The notes under the pieces were generated by a model. That model was not told where the DNA came from. It was given only the letters and a program-made list of their open reading frames with translations, and made no database searches. From positions 1 to 12,006 of the forward strand of contig JAEDJU010000030.1 in assembly GCA_016296195.1 (NCBI GenBank): a stretch of 12,006 nucleotides of DNA. The letters run 5' to 3'. The position numbers and the translations under genes were made by a program. The DNA is from Candidatus Methanomethylophilaceae archaeon. GTDB lineage: Archaea > Thermoplasmatota > Thermoplasmata > Methanomassiliicoccales > Methanomethylophilaceae. Shown here in pieces: positions 7,138 through 12,006 of the stretch. How positions within the stretch are numbered: position 1 is the stretch's first letter; each line of letters begins with the position of its first letter.

Positions 7138-7434
7138 TCATCCCTTGTCGAGACGGCTGCGGATGTAATCGCGCAGGGAACCGCACACCTCGTCGTTGAT
7201 CAGAACAGCATCCCCGTTGCGGACGAGGGTACTCATCTCGATGATGCCGTCATCCCTGGGGGATTCTATGATCTCGATACGGGTCTCAGGTGTGAACCTG
7301 TCTCCGAGGAATCTGTCGACCGCACTGCGGACAGCATCAGACATGGTCGGGAACTCACCCTTGTCAACGAGTTCCTGCAGAAGACGGATGGTCTCGGCTG
7401 AGAGCCTGACAGTCACCTTCTCCAACGTCTCCAT
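7138..7434 (-). CDS. Ribbon-helix-helix DNA-binding regulator (CdrS-like context)
   Basis: 98-residue protein. Residues 1-45 form a ribbon-helix-helix: beta strand EKVTVRLS (5-12), helix, then GEFPTMSDAVRSAVDRFL (26-43), the pattern of CopG/NikR-N type dimeric repressors. The C-terminal half (50-98) is acidic with a basic end and no recognised domain. The open frame continues upstream opposite the L12 gene, but the ATG at 7434 is chosen because it starts the RHH strand and has a GGTGA ribosome site (7440-7444) at 5 bases. It lies 67 bases after the L12 stop and 4 bases before the FtsZ-like gene, so the two form an operon. Haloarchaea have a short RHH factor (CdrS) in an operon with ftsZ2 that controls division genes; a similar role here is inference from layout. 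Confidence 0.85.
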   Translation of the reverse strand: METLEKVTVRLSAETIRLLQELVDKGEFPTMSDAVRSAVDRFLGDRFTPETRIEIIESPRDDGIIEMSTLVRNGDAVLINDEVCGSLRDYIRSRLDKG

Positions 7435-7454
7435 CCGATTCACCGGTCCATGTG

Positions 7455-7475
7455 AATAAAAAAGGGGTAAAAGGT
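7455..7475 (-). terminator. Probable U-rich terminator after the L1-L10-L12 operon
   Basis: On the minus strand the sequence after the L12 stop reads CCTTTTACCCCTTTTTTATT, two T-runs of the kind that end archaeal transcripts. No strong stem precedes it. The same T-rich block lies about 25 bases before the RHH start and could also serve as a weak promoter box. Confidence 0.5.
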
Positions 7476-7501
7476 TTTGAGTTGCCAGTAGACCAACGTG
7501 T

Positions 7502-7816
7502 TCATCCGAACAGAGCGGAGAGACCGGCTGCGGCCTCCTCCTCGCTGACTGCTTCCTCTTCGGGCTCCTCTGCTGCTGCAGGTGCGTCTGCGGCGGCAGC
7601 GGCTCCGGCTGCGGGGGCTGCAACGGCTGCGGGTGCGGCGACTGCTGCACTTGCGATAGCCTCTTTGATGTCAACTCCCTCGAGGGATGCAACCAGTGCT
7701 TTGATCTTGGCTGCGTCAGCGTCCACTCCAGCGGCGGTCAGGACTGCTTTGATAGCGTCCTCGGTAATGTCCTTGCCAGCAGAGTAGAGCACCATTGCAC
7801 TGTAGATATACTCCAT
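7502..7816 (-). CDS. rpl12: Large subunit ribosomal protein P1 (archaeal L12)
   Basis: Acidic stalk protein that dimerises on the L10 spine and recruits translation factors. The 104-residue sequence has the archaeal N-terminal dimerisation domain ([17 protein letters not shown] onward, helices to about residue 55), an alanine-rich hinge (about 58-85) and the acidic tail ending [13 protein letters not shown]. That tail is shared with L10 in this window and is the factor-binding motif of archaeal P proteins. Length is typical. The ATG has an AGGAG ribosome site 10 bases upstream, and the gene starts 20 bases after the L10 stop. It is the last gene of the ribosomal operon. Confidence 0.96.
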   Translation of the reverse strand: MEYIYSAMVLYSAGKDITEDAIKAVLTAAGVDADAAKIKALVASLEGVDIKEAIASAAVAAPAAVAAPAAGAAAAADAPAAAEEPEEEAVSEEEAAAGLSALFG

Positions 7817-7836
7817 TTAATTCAACTCCTTTAAAT

Positions 7837-8838
7837 TTAGCCGAATAATGCACTGAGACCAGCGGCTGCTTCTTCCTCGCTGACCTCTTCTTCTTCCTCT
7901 TCCACGCTCTCCGGTGCGGCCTCAGCAACGGGTGCTGCAGCGGGTGCTGCTGCGGCAGCAGAGCTGAGCCTTGCTGCGATCGCATCGTTGGTGTATCCGC
8001 AAGCGGCGGCGACGGACAGCATCTGAGCATCTGCCTTCGCCAGGAGCATGTCGATATTCTCCTTGGTCGGTATCGCGGCTGAGATAGAGAGACCCATGGA
8101 CTCCCTGAACGCCTTAGCAATGAGCGGTACGATTGTCTCCTTTGTGGGGAATGCAATCGAGACACCGAGTGCGAGGGCGTTGTGTGCAGCCGTAGCGAAC
8201 ATCGTGGAATAGTAGTCTTCGGGTATGTCGAGAACGTCCCTGTGGTAGACGACTCCACCCTCGTAGGCGGACCTGAGGTCCATTCCCACGACCATGGGGA
8301 GAATCTCCAGCTTAGGGAGCATTGCTGCGATAGGTCCGGAAATCGGCTCTCCGGACTTCACGAGTGTCGTGTCCTTCTTGACTACGATCTTTCCTGCCTC
8401 AATAGCGGCAGGAAGGCCTATTTTCTGAAGCTCTCCGATAATCGGGCCGGGTCCGAACGGGGTCGGTCCCTTGGGTACAACGATATCGAAAGGTGCGAGC
8501 TGTCCCTCCTTGGCGGGGGCAGGGGTCATCGTTGCCTCAAGCTTCTTGAAGAGCTTGAAGGGGTCGATGTCTGTTGTGACAATCGCACACTGTCCGTGAA
8601 TCGCGTCTTTGAGTGCCTCGAGTCCGGGTTTCTCTTTCGCTGCCTCGTCAATGGCCAAGAGCATAAGGTTGTTCTTGGTCATCTTGAGTTTAGCGTGAGC
8701 CCTGAGACCTGCCCTCATCGACTGGACCTGCTGACCGGGGATACCCTCCATGTCGACAACTGCGACAACGGGGTACTCGCGCATGTCCTGTACCAGCTCG
8801 TTTACCAGATCCTTCTTCCAAGCTGCGACGTGTGCCAT
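7837..8838 (-). CDS. rpl10: Large subunit ribosomal protein P0 (archaeal L10)
   Basis: Base of the ribosomal stalk. The 333-residue protein follows the archaeal layout: N-terminal rRNA-binding domain (about 1-100, including DMEGIPGQQVQSMRAGLR), the archaeal/eukaryotic insertion domain (about 105-180), a C-terminal helical spine that carries L12 dimers, an Ala-rich linker and the acidic tail [13 protein letters not shown], identical in its last 13 residues to L12. Length is normal for archaeal L10. The ATG at 8838 has a GGAGG site (8846-8850) 7 bases away, and the gene starts 12 bases after the L1 stop. It has the typical L1-L10-L12 order. Confidence 0.96.
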   Translation of the reverse strand: MAHVAAWKKDLVNELVQDMREYPVVAVVDMEGIPGQQVQSMRAGLRAHAKLKMTKNNLMLLAIDEAAKEKPGLEALKDAIHGQCAIVTTDIDPFKLFKKLEATMTPAPAKEGQLAPFDIVVPKGPTPFGPGPIIGELQKIGLPAAIEAGKIVVKKDTTLVKSGEPISGPIAAMLPKLEILPMVVGMDLRSAYEGGVVYHRDVLDIPEDYYSTMFATAAHNALALGVSIAFPTKETIVPLIAKAFRESMGLSISAAIPTKENIDMLLAKADAQMLSVAAACGYTNDAIAARLSSAAAAAPAAAPVAEAAPESVEEEEEEVSEEEAAAGLSALFG

Positions 8839-8850
8839 CTTTGAACCTCC

Positions 8851-9489
8851 TTACAGAACCTTCTCCGAGGGTCCCATTGTGGTCTTAACGTAAGCGGAAG
8901 CGATGTTGTGCTTTCCCTTCTCGAGGTGGGCCTCAACACGCTTGAGGATGAGGTCGATGTTCTCGGCGATATCCTCTGCGCTCATGTCGACTGTTCCAAC
9001 GGGTGCGTGGAAGGTCTTCCTGTCTTTCGTCCTGATGGTCACAGACTTGCGGAGACCGTCGATCATCGCTGCAGGGTCTGCACCGGGAGCGATGGGCTTA
9101 GGCATCTTTCCGCGAGGTCCGAGAACAGTTCCGAGTCTCTTTCCGACGACAGCCATGAGGGGTGCCTCGGCGATGAAGTAGTCGGTGCTGTTCGCGATCT
9201 TCTTAGCCTGTTTCTTGTCGTCTGCGATCGCTCCGAGTTCCTCGGGGGTGATCACGAGATCGGCCACGTCTTTGGCTTTCAAGGCTAGTTCGCCACCACC
9301 AATGACACAGACTTTGACAGACTTTCCGCGACCGGCAGGGAGGATGATATCCTCGGTGATACGGTTCTTCGGAATGGTCAGGTCGACATCTGTGAGATTG
9401 ATGGCCAACTCAACCGTCTCAGTAAAATTGCGCTTCTTCGCACTCTCGAGTGCTTTCTGCACGGCCATTACGGTTGGTTTTTCTGCCAA
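8851..9489 (-). CDS. rpl1: Large subunit ribosomal protein L1
   Basis: rRNA-binding protein of the mobile L1 stalk, which helps release E-site tRNA. In several archaea and bacteria it also represses its own mRNA. The 212-residue sequence has the family signature GTVLGPRGKMPKP (about 119-131) and SVTIRTKDRKTFHAPVGTVDM in the second half; length is typical. The start codon is TTG (9487-9489) with a strong GAGGAGG ribosome site (9497-9503), which fixes the start. It is the first gene of L1-L10-L12. The usual upstream neighbour, L11, is about 1.35 kb away and separated by an opposite-strand gene. Confidence 0.96.
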   Translation of the reverse strand: MAEKPTVMAVQKALESAKKRNFTETVELAINLTDVDLTIPKNRITEDIILPAGRGKSVKVCVIGGGELALKAKDVADLVITPEELGAIADDKKQAKKIANSTDYFIAEAPLMAVVGKRLGTVLGPRGKMPKPIAPGADPAAMIDGLRKSVTIRTKDRKTFHAPVGTVDMSAEDIAENIDLILKRVEAHLEKGKHNIASAYVKTTMGPSEKVL

Positions 9490-9511
9490 TACAATTCCTC
9501 CTCGTAGTACG

Positions 9512-9549
9512 AGCGAGCCTTTGTGACTCTCCTACAAGTAAACCTCGCT
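9512..9549 (-). promoter_or_regulatory. Potential stem-loop in the L1 leader
   Basis: On the minus strand AGCGAG (9549-9544) can pair with CTCGCT (9517-9512). Inside, CTTGT can pair with ACAAAG with one bulged base, leaving an asymmetric internal loop. Two helices split by an asymmetric loop is the general look of L1 autoregulatory sites. The stem is fully transcribed only if the upstream of the two TATA candidates is used. Confidence 0.3.
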
Positions 9550-9561
9550 ACCATCAGCTTC

Positions 9562-9598
9562 TATTTAAATCTATGCGTGCACGCGCGTCGCGTATATA
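9562..9598 (-). promoter_or_regulatory. Promoter region of the L1-L10-L12 operon (two TATA candidates)
   Basis: On the minus strand TTTAAATA (9569-9562) predicts a start near 9540, and TATATA (9598-9593) predicts a start near 9570. The first gives a leader of about 50 bases and is the better match in position. Between and over them lies an alternating purine-pyrimidine stretch (9572-9588 and 9589-9598). Confidence 0.5.
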
Positions 9599-9605
9599 GG
9601 AAAAG

Positions 9606-9734
9606 GTCGTGAAAACGACGGGAGACGGGTGAATTCGGTGTGAAAAGACCCCTCAGACGTGCCTCATAGTATGCACTTTCCGATCACCCGTCTCCGAATT
9701 GAAATCCCGAGGATTCGTTTACATACTATTTTTT
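9606..9734 (+). ncRNA. Candidate structured small RNA or long inverted repeat, no known family
   Basis: GTCGT-GAAA-ACGAC (9606-9619) is a perfect 5-bp stem with a GNRA-type tetraloop. Next, GGAGACGGGTGAATTCGG (9621-9638) pairs with CCGATCACCCGTCTCC (9680-9695) over 16 bp with a 2-base bulge, closing a 41-base loop. A plus-strand TATATA (9593-9598) would start transcription near 9620, at the base of the long stem, and six Ts (9729-9734) could end it, giving an RNA of about 110 bases. I see no box C/D motifs, tRNA arms or SRP features. An operator or mobile-element remnant is possible instead. Confidence 0.35.
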
Positions 9735-9749
9735 AATGAATAATAGTAT
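9723..9749. promoter_or_regulatory. Upstream TACTAT palindrome (candidate operator)
   Basis: ATACTATT (9723-9730) and AATAGTAT (9742-9749) are perfect 8-bp inverted arms with an 11-base spacer in very AT-rich DNA. It shares the TACTAT/ATAGTA half-site with the palindrome 28 bases downstream and with a single copy at 9666-9671. Confidence 0.5.
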
Positions 9750-9776
9750 TTTGATTTTGAGGTGTGAAAGATTTAC

Positions 9777-9803
9777 TTACTATAAATTATGATTTTATAG
9801 TAA
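9777..9803. promoter_or_regulatory. TATA box inside a 10-bp palindrome upstream of the Fic-like gene
   Basis: TTACTATAAA (9777-9786) and TTTATAGTAA (9794-9803) are perfect 10-bp inverted arms around a 7-base spacer. The left arm contains a textbook TATA box (TATAAATTA from 9781), which predicts a start near 9810 and translation from the ATG at 9821. A protein bound to the dyad would cover the TATA box and most of the core promoter, so repression is the natural reading; that is inference. Confidence 0.55.
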
Positions 9804-9820
9804 TAATTGAATCATCTCAT

Positions 9821-10804
9821 ATGCACATCTTCGAATACTCCGGGATAACGGAGAACATCCCAACGGATATTGCGGAGACCATCGCCAAGATAGAATCCCT
9901 CAGGGCGATGGACCGCATCAGGGAGAACGTCTATGCGAAAGAACTGGTGAAGGCCAGGGAGATGTGCAGGATGACATCCGCAGCATCCTCTTGCTCAATG
10001 GAATGGTTGGATGCCGAGAAGAACAGGGCCCTGGTGGAGGGATACCTGAACGCCATGGATGGTCTGAGATCCGGGTCGATCCCCGTGGACCTCTCCGAGA
10101 CAAGTCTCCTGTCCCTCCACTCCACCCTGATGAACGGCTCCACACGCAAGGACAGCAGATTCCGTCTCAGAGATTCAGACCAGGACCGTCACGACATCCA
10201 TGTGAGCTCCATACGCTCTATCCCTGCCCAGAACATAAGGAGCTGTGTGGAACAGATGGCGACATCCTACATCATGGCCAGGGATGTCGGGGTGCAGGCA
10301 ATCCTACTTGCGCCTTCAATGGTCCTGGATGTTCTGAACATACGTCCCTTCCCCGAAGGGAATTGGAGAATATCCCGCCTCATACTCACAAGATTACTGA
10401 TCAACGGCGGATACGATGGATTGGAGATATCCTCTCTCGAAAGGATGATGGAAATATCCTCAGAGGATTACTACGATGCAGTGGCGGAATCCTCCTCCGG
10501 ATGGAACGGAAATGAATCCGATCCATATCCTTTCATCAGGTTCATCACGGACATGGTCCTGGAATGCTATGAGGAGGTCTCCGCCAGATACCCTCTGGAT
10601 CTGGGGAGGAAGGTGAAGAAGGGAGAGAGGATCGCGAGGATCATCGAATGGAGCGACGAACCTCTATCGAAGACGGACATCTGCAACCTCCTACCTGATG
10701 TGAGCCGCAGAACCGCAGATGTGGTGCTGTCAAAACTCATAGAAGAGGGAAGGATACAGAAAACGGGATCGTACAGGGATGCAAGATACATCCCGACAGA
10801 ATGA
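9821..10804 (+). CDS. Fic-fold protein with degenerate active site and C-terminal winged helix
   Basis: 327 residues from the ATG at 9821. The Fic core is recognisable: an inhibitory-helix-like SCSMEW (57-62; S57xxxE61), then LLSLHSTLMNG, RFRLRDSD, and the active-site loop RPFPEGNWRISR (175-186). The family motif is HxFx(D/E)GNGRxxR, so the catalytic His is Arg175 and the third loop glycine is Trp182; F, E, G, N and both later Arg are kept. AMP transfer is therefore unlikely. Residues from about 264 to the end (KKGERIARIIEW...RYIPTE) form the winged helix-turn-helix seen at the C terminus of many Fic proteins. A GTG at 9764 in frame would add 19 residues unlike Fic N termini and would place the TATA/palindrome inside the gene, so ATG 9821 is preferred. 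The gene stands alone between the L1 and L11 operons. Confidence 0.8.
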   Translation: MHIFEYSGITENIPTDIAETIAKIESLRAMDRIRENVYAKELVKAREMCRMTSAASSCSMEWLDAEKNRALVEGYLNAMDGLRSGSIPVDLSETSLLSLHSTLMNGSTRKDSRFRLRDSDQDRHDIHVSSIRSIPAQNIRSCVEQMATSYIMARDVGVQAILLAPSMVLDVLNIRPFPEGNWRISRLILTRLLINGGYDGLEISSLERMMEISSEDYYDAVAESSSGWNGNESDPYPFIRFITDMVLECYEEVSARYPLDLGRKVKKGERIARIIEWSDEPLSKTDICNLLPDVSRRTADVVLSKLIEEGRIQKTGSYRDARYIPTE

Positions 10805-10807
10805 TAT

Positions 10808-10827
10808 AATAAAGGGGCCGAAGCCCC
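10808..10827 (-). terminator. Hairpin terminator of the Spt5-L11 operon
   Basis: On the minus strand, 12 bases after the L11 stop, GGGGC-TTCG-GCCCC (10827-10814) forms a 5-bp GC stem with a UUCG tetraloop followed by TTTATTATATC. The stem can also form in the Fic-like transcript (loop CGAA), so it may work in both directions in this 34-base convergent gap. Confidence 0.7.
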
Positions 10828-10838
10828 GGGTTTGATAA

Positions 10839-11309
10839 TCAGAACTGACCGTCGTACTCGCCGGCCTTGACTGCCTTCTGGAAGTCCTTGGGGTTCTTTC
10901 CGTCGATGGTGACTCCGACGGAGACGCAGTTTCCTGCGACCTCGAGGACCTTTGCCTTCAGGTCTGCGCCGAGGAGATCGTCCTGCTTCATGTTGGCGAT
11001 CTTCTTGGCCTGGTCAAGGGTGAGGTTTCCGACCTTCTCGGTCTTCGCGTTGTGGGCTCCGGACTCGACTCCGAGCTCACCTTTGATCAGAGCGGACATG
11101 GGAGGGGTTCCGACCTTGATGTCGAAGGACTTGTCGTCGTTGATGAGAATCTTGACGGGGACCTTCATTCCCTCGAATGCCTTTGTCTTCTCGTTGATCT
11201 TAGCGATAACCTGACCGATGTTGACTCCTTTGGGACCCAGAGCGGGACCAAGGGGCGGACCTGCGGAGGCCCTGCCTCCATCAACCAATGCCTCAACAGT
11301 ATCTACCAT
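10839..11309 (-). CDS. rpl11: Large subunit ribosomal protein L11
   Basis: rRNA-binding protein of the GTPase-associated centre at the stalk base. The 156-residue archaeal form shows the hallmark glycine/proline-rich N terminus SAGPPLGPALGPKGVNIGQ (15-33), then KVPVKI and the C-terminal rRNA-binding helical domain (about 70-140, including NLTLDQAKKIANMK). Length is typical. The ATG lies 3 bases after the Spt5 stop and has an AGGAG ribosome site within the end of the Spt5 gene, so it is cotranscribed and probably coupled. Here L11 is the last gene before a terminator, rather than leading into L1. Confidence 0.96.
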   Translation of the reverse strand: MVDTVEALVDGGRASAGPPLGPALGPKGVNIGQVIAKINEKTKAFEGMKVPVKILINDDKSFDIKVGTPPMSALIKGELGVESGAHNAKTEKVGNLTLDQAKKIANMKQDDLLGADLKAKVLEVAGNCVSVGVTIDGKNPKDFQKAVKAGEYDGQF

Positions 11310-11312
11310 TGC

Positions 11313-12006
11313 TCATTTCTCCTTTTCAATCACTCTGACACTGTCCCCTTTGACAGTGACAGGTATGGGGACCATGGCCTCGATGAGTTCGACAGTGATC
11401 TCCTCTTTGGCCTGGTCGATCTGCTGCACCCTTGCTTTCTCACCCTTGAAGGGACCGTTGACGAGCTCGACGATGTCTCCCTCGACGATTCCTACGACTG
11501 CGGACATGGGTGTGAGGTAGGGGCTGATCTCCTCGATGTCCGTCTCTCCGCCGATGAAAGACCTGGCCTTCTTGATATCCCTGGTCTTCTCACGGAGACG
11601 GTCCGTGTTCATACCTTCTACGAACACGTATCCTCTGAGTCCTGCAGGACTCAGGATCGCATATATGTCCTTGGAACCCTTGTTCTTCTCCTCTTTGGAG
11701 GTCAGCTCCCTTGCGACAGTGACCTCCTGGTCGATCTGGGTCTTGAGGATCATAATGGACTGCTGTGCGATGGCCTCGAACGACATGGAGTCGCTCTGGC
11801 CGTTGGCGGAAGCGGTGATCTCAGTACGTACGGTGTCTCCGTACCTGGCACCGGTGGGGCAGTTGACCTCCAGGACGAGCTCCTTGGGGGAACTTCCGGG
11901 AACGTCGATGGTCACATCCGACCTGCTGCGCTCGTTGCTCCAGAGCTCGCTGTTGGTGGAATCCCTGAGGAGAACGGTCCACAGAGGGGCCTCATCGGCG
12001 TTCGGA
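11313..12006 (-). CDS. spt5: Transcription elongation factor Spt5 (NusG family) with N-terminal extension, 5' end outside window
   Basis: Spt5 binds the RNA polymerase clamp, normally with Spt4, and makes elongation processive. The frame is open to the right edge, so the N terminus is missing. From the GTG at 11915 (not the true start) the NGN domain runs about 53-135 (ILKTQIDQEVTVARELT ... GLRGYVFVEG) and the KOW domain about 143-185, with IVEGDIVELVNGPFKGEKA at 143-161. Before the NGN domain are at least 82 residues with a beta-rich look: VPGSSPKELVLEVNCPTGARYGDTVRT..., resembling an Ig-like/NEW3-type beta sandwich. Archaeal Spt5 is usually only about 150 residues (NGN plus KOW), so this extension is unusual. 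L11 follows 3 bases after the stop, the normal archaeal arrangement. Confidence 0.9.
   Translation of the reverse strand, partial: PNADEAPLWTVLLRDSTNSELWSNERSRSDVTIDVPGSSPKELVLEVNCPTGARYGDTVRTEITASANGQSDSMSFEAIAQQSIMILKTQIDQEVTVARELTSKEEKNKGSKDIYAILSPAGLRGYVFVEGMNTDRLREKTRDIKKARSFIGGETDIEEISPYLTPMSAVVGIVEGDIVELVNGPFKGEKARVQQIDQAKEEITVELIEAMVPIPVTVKGDSVRVIEKEK

Noticed and set aside
7435..7692. Upstream extension of the RHH frame by about 86 codons, opposite in frame to L12
   Set aside because: The extension overlaps the L12 coding sequence in another frame, is Pro/Gln-rich low complexity from the alanine-rich hinge, and the ATG at 7434 has a good ribosome site directly before the RHH strand.
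7502..8838. Shared acidic tail of L10 and L12 as a recent duplication
   Set aside because: The [13 protein letters not shown] tail is a normal shared feature of archaeal P0 and P1 proteins, and the codons differ between the two genes.
9621..9695. Insertion sequence or MITE bounded by the 16-18 base inverted repeats
   Set aside because: There is no flanking target duplication visible, no transposase nearby, and the enclosed segment is only 41 bases.
9601..9720. tRNA, box C/D or H/ACA guide RNA, SRP RNA or RNase P RNA in the L1/Fic intergenic region
   Set aside because: I found no T-arm or anticodon arm, no RUGAUGA/CUGA box pair, no convincing ACA box at the right distance, and the region is too short for SRP or RNase P RNA. 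Only a generic structured candidate can be supported.
9764..9820. GTG start for the Fic-like gene, adding 19 residues
   Set aside because: The added residues do not resemble Fic N termini, the GAGG sequence is too close to the GTG, and the segment contains a TATA box within a perfect palindrome that explains it better as promoter DNA.
1..12006. CRISPR array, phage genes or toxin-antitoxin modules
   Set aside because: No regularly spaced direct repeats or integrase or phage structural genes are visible. The RHH protein is paired with a tubulin-like protein, not a toxin, and the Fic-like protein has no antitoxin partner and lacks its catalytic His.

Overview
The window looks like a piece of a euryarchaeal chromosome, most likely from the Thermoplasmata and probably a Methanomassiliicoccales-type methanogen. 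Supporting this are an archaeal primase large subunit (PriL), archaeal ribosomal proteins L1, L10 (P0), L11 and L12 (P1), Spt5, the archaea-specific phosphopantothenate synthetase, an Fap7/AK6-type adenylate kinase and TATA-type promoters. The lineage is an inference from overall gene style and moderately high GC; no 16S or mcr marker is present.

Layout. 1-157: C-terminal end of a helix-hairpin-helix protein (+). 158-310: intergenic, with a long hairpin and the priL promoter region. 311-1372: priL (+). 1405-5511: a tightly packed five-gene minus-strand operon read right to left: phosphopantothenate synthetase, S-adenosyl(or inosyl)homocysteine hydrolase, a PfkB-family kinase, an AK6-type adenylate kinase and a CDP-alcohol phosphatidyltransferase. 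Adjacent genes abut or overlap. 5512-5586: divergent promoter region. 5587-6315: TrmJ-like tRNA 2'-O-methyltransferase (+), overlapping by 10 bases the 3' end of a minus-strand pair 6306-7434 (ribbon-helix-helix regulator followed by a divergent FtsZ/tubulin-like protein). 7502-9489: L1-L10-L12 ribosomal operon (-). 9490-9820: complex regulatory intergenic region. 9821-10804: a Fic-fold protein with a broken catalytic motif and a C-terminal winged helix (+). 10839-12006: L11 and Spt5 (-), ending in a UUCG-loop hairpin terminator.

How the genes fit together. The minus-strand metabolic operon plausibly links recycling of the methylation by-product (SAH hydrolase), phosphorylation of the released nucleoside (PfkB kinase) and NMP-to-NDP conversion (AK6), alongside CoA and membrane-lipid synthesis. 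The ribosomal block has the usual archaeal order Spt5-L11 | L1-L10-L12, but it is interrupted between L11 and L1 by the opposite-strand Fic-like gene and its own control region.

The most interesting part is 9560-10804. Five copies of TACTAT/ATAGTA lie within about 140 bp, four of them forming two palindromes, one of which contains the likely TATA box of the Fic-like gene. A separate 16-18 bp inverted repeat could be a small RNA. The Fic protein has Arg for the catalytic His and Trp for a glycine of the GNGR loop, yet keeps a winged-helix tail, so it may have become an autoregulatory DNA-binding protein rather than an AMP-transferase. Also notable are the RHH/FtsZ-like pair, reminiscent of the haloarchaeal cdrS-ftsZ2 operon, and an Ig-like N-terminal extension on Spt5.
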